Below, one piece after another: positions 5,706 to 7,329 of a DNA stretch of 7,329 bases (the first letter of the stretch is position 1; every line of letters begins with the position of its first letter). Position numbers and translations under genes: made by a program. The stretch is from positions 1 to 7,329 of the forward strand of contig JAZOUO010000053.1 in NCBI GenBank assembly GCA_045658225.1, read 5' to 3'. This stretch comes from SVTX01 sp045658225. GTDB lineage: Bacteria; Bacillota; Clostridia; Oscillospirales; CAG-272. The notes beneath the pieces were generated by a model. The model ran no database searches. It was not told the DNA's origin and worked only from the letters and a program-made list of their open reading frames with translations.

Positions 5706-6968
5706 TTACTTTATTTTTCTGCACTCGATGTAATATCTCTTGTCCTCGGCGTGTCCCATCGAAAACGTTTTCCTCGGAAGCGCACCGTCGCAAATGACTG
5801 TGCGGAAAAGCTGATTTTTCTCCATTCCGTCAAACGTAAGTCCCACCGCGTTGGGCTTTTGTGAGAGTGCATACGTGGACTGAAGTCCGTGTATGTAATC
5901 CACTTCTACACCCTCGTGAGTCTTTATATAAGAATCAATAAACTGTTGAACGCTTCCCACGGTAAGCTGACATTCGGGGGATTTCATAACTACCTCTCCC
6001 TTGACGTCACCGTACGTGTATTCAACTATCTGCTCACGCTCCTCCGCGCCGCAAAGATTTTTCGCGTAAGCCTTAAGGTCTTCTATAAAGCTTTCAGGCT
6101 CAACGCCGAATACAACTCTGTATATAGGCTCAAACTCAAGTGCTTCGTCGTGAAGATTTACTATCTCGCAAAGCGCATATCTTGCGGGGTGTGCCTTCGC
6201 CGCGTCAGCACCTATCTCAGCCTTAATTTCCTCGTAAAGTGCCTTTGCCGTTGCGAGCGAATGATTGCCGTCTCCCATAGCAAAAAGCAAAGGGGGACAG
6301 TTTATGCCATATTTTTCAATCATCTGTTCACTCGTTGCAAGCTCGGAAAGCGCAAGGTTTATATTTTCTATATCCTTTTTGGGAATAAATCTTCCCGTGA
6401 CATGACCACCACCAAGCATAAGGTCGAAATCATAAGCAAGCTCATAATCTCCCGACTTTTTACAGATAGGCTCAATAACACTTCTCTGCTCGTCGTCAAT
6501 AAGTATCATTATGTGAGGCAGCTCTATCTCTGCCCCGCGTCTTATTCTTACTCTCGGAGGAATTCTGTCAAGCACAGTTCCCTCTGTCGCGCGGATAAGA
6601 GACTCCGAGCCCTTTGAGTAATCATACTCCTCAAGGTCAACGGCGCCGATTATTCCGCGTCTGAGCTTGCCGTCGGACTGAACTCTCTCAAGATATATCA
6701 TTGTGTTTTTGTGACACACGAGAACATCCGAAAGATATTCTTTCATAGTCTGATTTATCTTGTCTATTCTCTGCTCTGTCTCAGACAAATATGCCTCGGG
6801 CAGAATTATATTGAGTGCCGAGGGAGAGTTGTCGGCAAATTCAGCCGCCTTTTCCCAATACTCAGGCTCGCTTGTAAACTGGTCGCAGGCAACAGTCGCC
6901 CAGCGGCTACCGTCCACCTTATCAAAATCCGGCAGATATATGTCTGCGGGGTATAAATATTTTTTCAT
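5706..6968 (-). CDS. DUF1015 family protein
   Basis: The 420-residue soluble protein matches the DUF1015 family, whose biochemical role is not firmly established. Seen here are the N-terminal YPADIYLPDFDKVDGSRWAT (6-25), the strongly conserved core MGDGNHSLATAKALYEE (231-247), ARYALCEIVNLHDEALEFEP (262-281), DYIHG (357-361), and the C-terminal LPRKTFSMGHAEDKRYYIEC (397-416). The Asp-Gly-Asn-His segment is the version of the family's DGHHR-like motif and may be a ligand or active-site loop (inference). AAGGAG (complement of 6975-6980) lies 6 nt before the ATG and overlaps the truB stop codon, pointing to coupled translation with truB. In other Firmicutes members often sit near serine-biosynthesis genes; none are seen here. 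Confidence 0.88.
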   Translation of the reverse strand: MKKYLYPADIYLPDFDKVDGSRWATVACDQFTSEPEYWEKAAEFADNSPSALNIILPEAYLSETEQRIDKINQTMKEYLSDVLVCHKNTMIYLERVQSDGKLRRGIIGAVDLEEYDYSKGSESLIRATEGTVLDRIPPRVRIRRGAEIELPHIMILIDDEQRSVIEPICKKSGDYELAYDFDLMLGGGHVTGRFIPKKDIENINLALSELATSEQMIEKYGINCPPLLFAMGDGNHSLATAKALYEEIKAEIGADAAKAHPARYALCEIVNLHDEALEFEPIYRVVFGVEPESFIEDLKAYAKNLCGAEEREQIVEYTYGDVKGEVVMKSPECQLTVGSVQQFIDSYIKTHEGVEVDYIHGLQSTYALSQKPNAVGLTFDGMEKNQLFRTVICDGALPRKTFSMGHAEDKRYYIECRKIK

Positions 6969-6978
6969 AATTTGCTCC

Positions 6979-7329
6979 TTAAAGCTTAAATATCTTTATG
7001 GACTTGACAGCGCTCCCGTCGGCATATTCTCCAACCTGTCCAAGTGCGAAAAATTCACCGTCCTGCGAGCACACACGAAGTCTTTGACCGATACCAAACC
7101 CCGTTTTTATCTTATGTTGATATATGGGGCATCCGTCGCGGAAAAGCTTTTCAAAGAAAGGAGAAAGCTGTATTTTAGGGATGTCGGAAAATATCTTTTC
7201 CACATCCATAAGGCACGCCGCCCTACCACTATAATCCATAGTTTCAAGCTGTTCGAGTGTGAAAGTCTGCGCCAGCGAAACTCCACAAGCCTCATCACGT
7301 CGCAGAGTTGCCATAACTCCGCCGCAGCC
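6979..7329 (-). CDS. truB: tRNA pseudouridine synthase B (TruB), C-terminal 116 residues, 5' end outside window
   Basis: TruB converts U55 in the T-loop of tRNAs to pseudouridine. The frame stays open to the window edge, so only the C-terminal part is present (a full protein is about 290-310 residues). It starts GCGGVMATLRRDEACGVSLAQ; the LRR plus G-x-S-L segment is the well-known end of the TruB catalytic domain (usually LRRTxxGxFxLxxA). It continues with FTLEQLE and then a small PUA-like C-terminal part with GQRLRVCSQDGEFFALGQVG and a final KSIKIFKL. The catalytic Asp lies outside the window. The Met at 7314 is internal, not the start, because the upstream codons fit the family. The stop is 10 nt before the DUF1015 start. 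Downstream genes are not the usual ribF partner. Confidence 0.9.
   Translation of the reverse strand, partial: GCGGVMATLRRDEACGVSLAQTFTLEQLETMDYSGRAACLMDVEKIFSDIPKIQLSPFFEKLFRDGCPIYQHKIKTGFGIGQRLRVCSQDGEFFALGQVGEYADGSAVKSIKIFKL

Noticed and set aside
5889..6617. A 242-codon plus-strand frame opposite the DUF1015 gene
   Set aside because: The DUF1015 frame carries the conserved family motifs, and the opposite frame has no ribosome binding site or family resemblance that I can see.

Overview
The window looks like a piece of chromosome from an anaerobic Firmicute, most likely a Clostridia member of the Oscillospiraceae/Lachnospiraceae type. The evidence is the gene families (eukaryote-like type II isocitrate dehydrogenase, an AdhE/PduQ-type iron alcohol dehydrogenase, a clostridial DUF1015 protein, an EndA-type lipoprotein nuclease), strong AGGAGG-type ribosome binding sites, a near-consensus extended -10 promoter and compact hairpin terminators. 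This taxonomic call is inference; there is no rRNA gene. I see no mobile element, CRISPR array, tRNA or rRNA gene.

Plus strand, left part (1-1914): the 3' end of pnp (polynucleotide phosphorylase: end of the second RNase PH domain, KH and S1 domains), then a perfect 13-bp inverted repeat. Next comes a 39-codon membrane peptide gene, followed 21 nt later by a membrane-anchored VanY/M15-type protein. That protein keeps the family fold motifs but has lost two of three zinc ligands and the catalytic Glu. The small peptide and the anchor of the VanY-like protein resemble each other, which suggests a local duplication or a paired membrane function.

Plus strand, middle (1927-3266): a terminator, then a single-gene unit with its own promoter encoding an iron-containing alcohol dehydrogenase with all four metal ligands. 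It ends in a strong hairpin shared with the convergent operon on the other side.

Minus strand, right part (3268-7329): five tightly packed genes read right to left: truB (3' part only), a DUF1015 protein, a 134-aa conserved protein of unknown function, a secreted lipoprotein nuclease and icd. Gaps are 10, 12, 13 and 28 nt, so they are probably one operon whose promoter lies outside the window. The products work in unrelated places (tRNA modification, unknown, cell-surface DNA degradation, 2-oxoglutarate supply).

No convincing new multi-gene system is visible. The points most worth following are the catalytically degenerate VanY-like protein and the small membrane protein encoded just before it.
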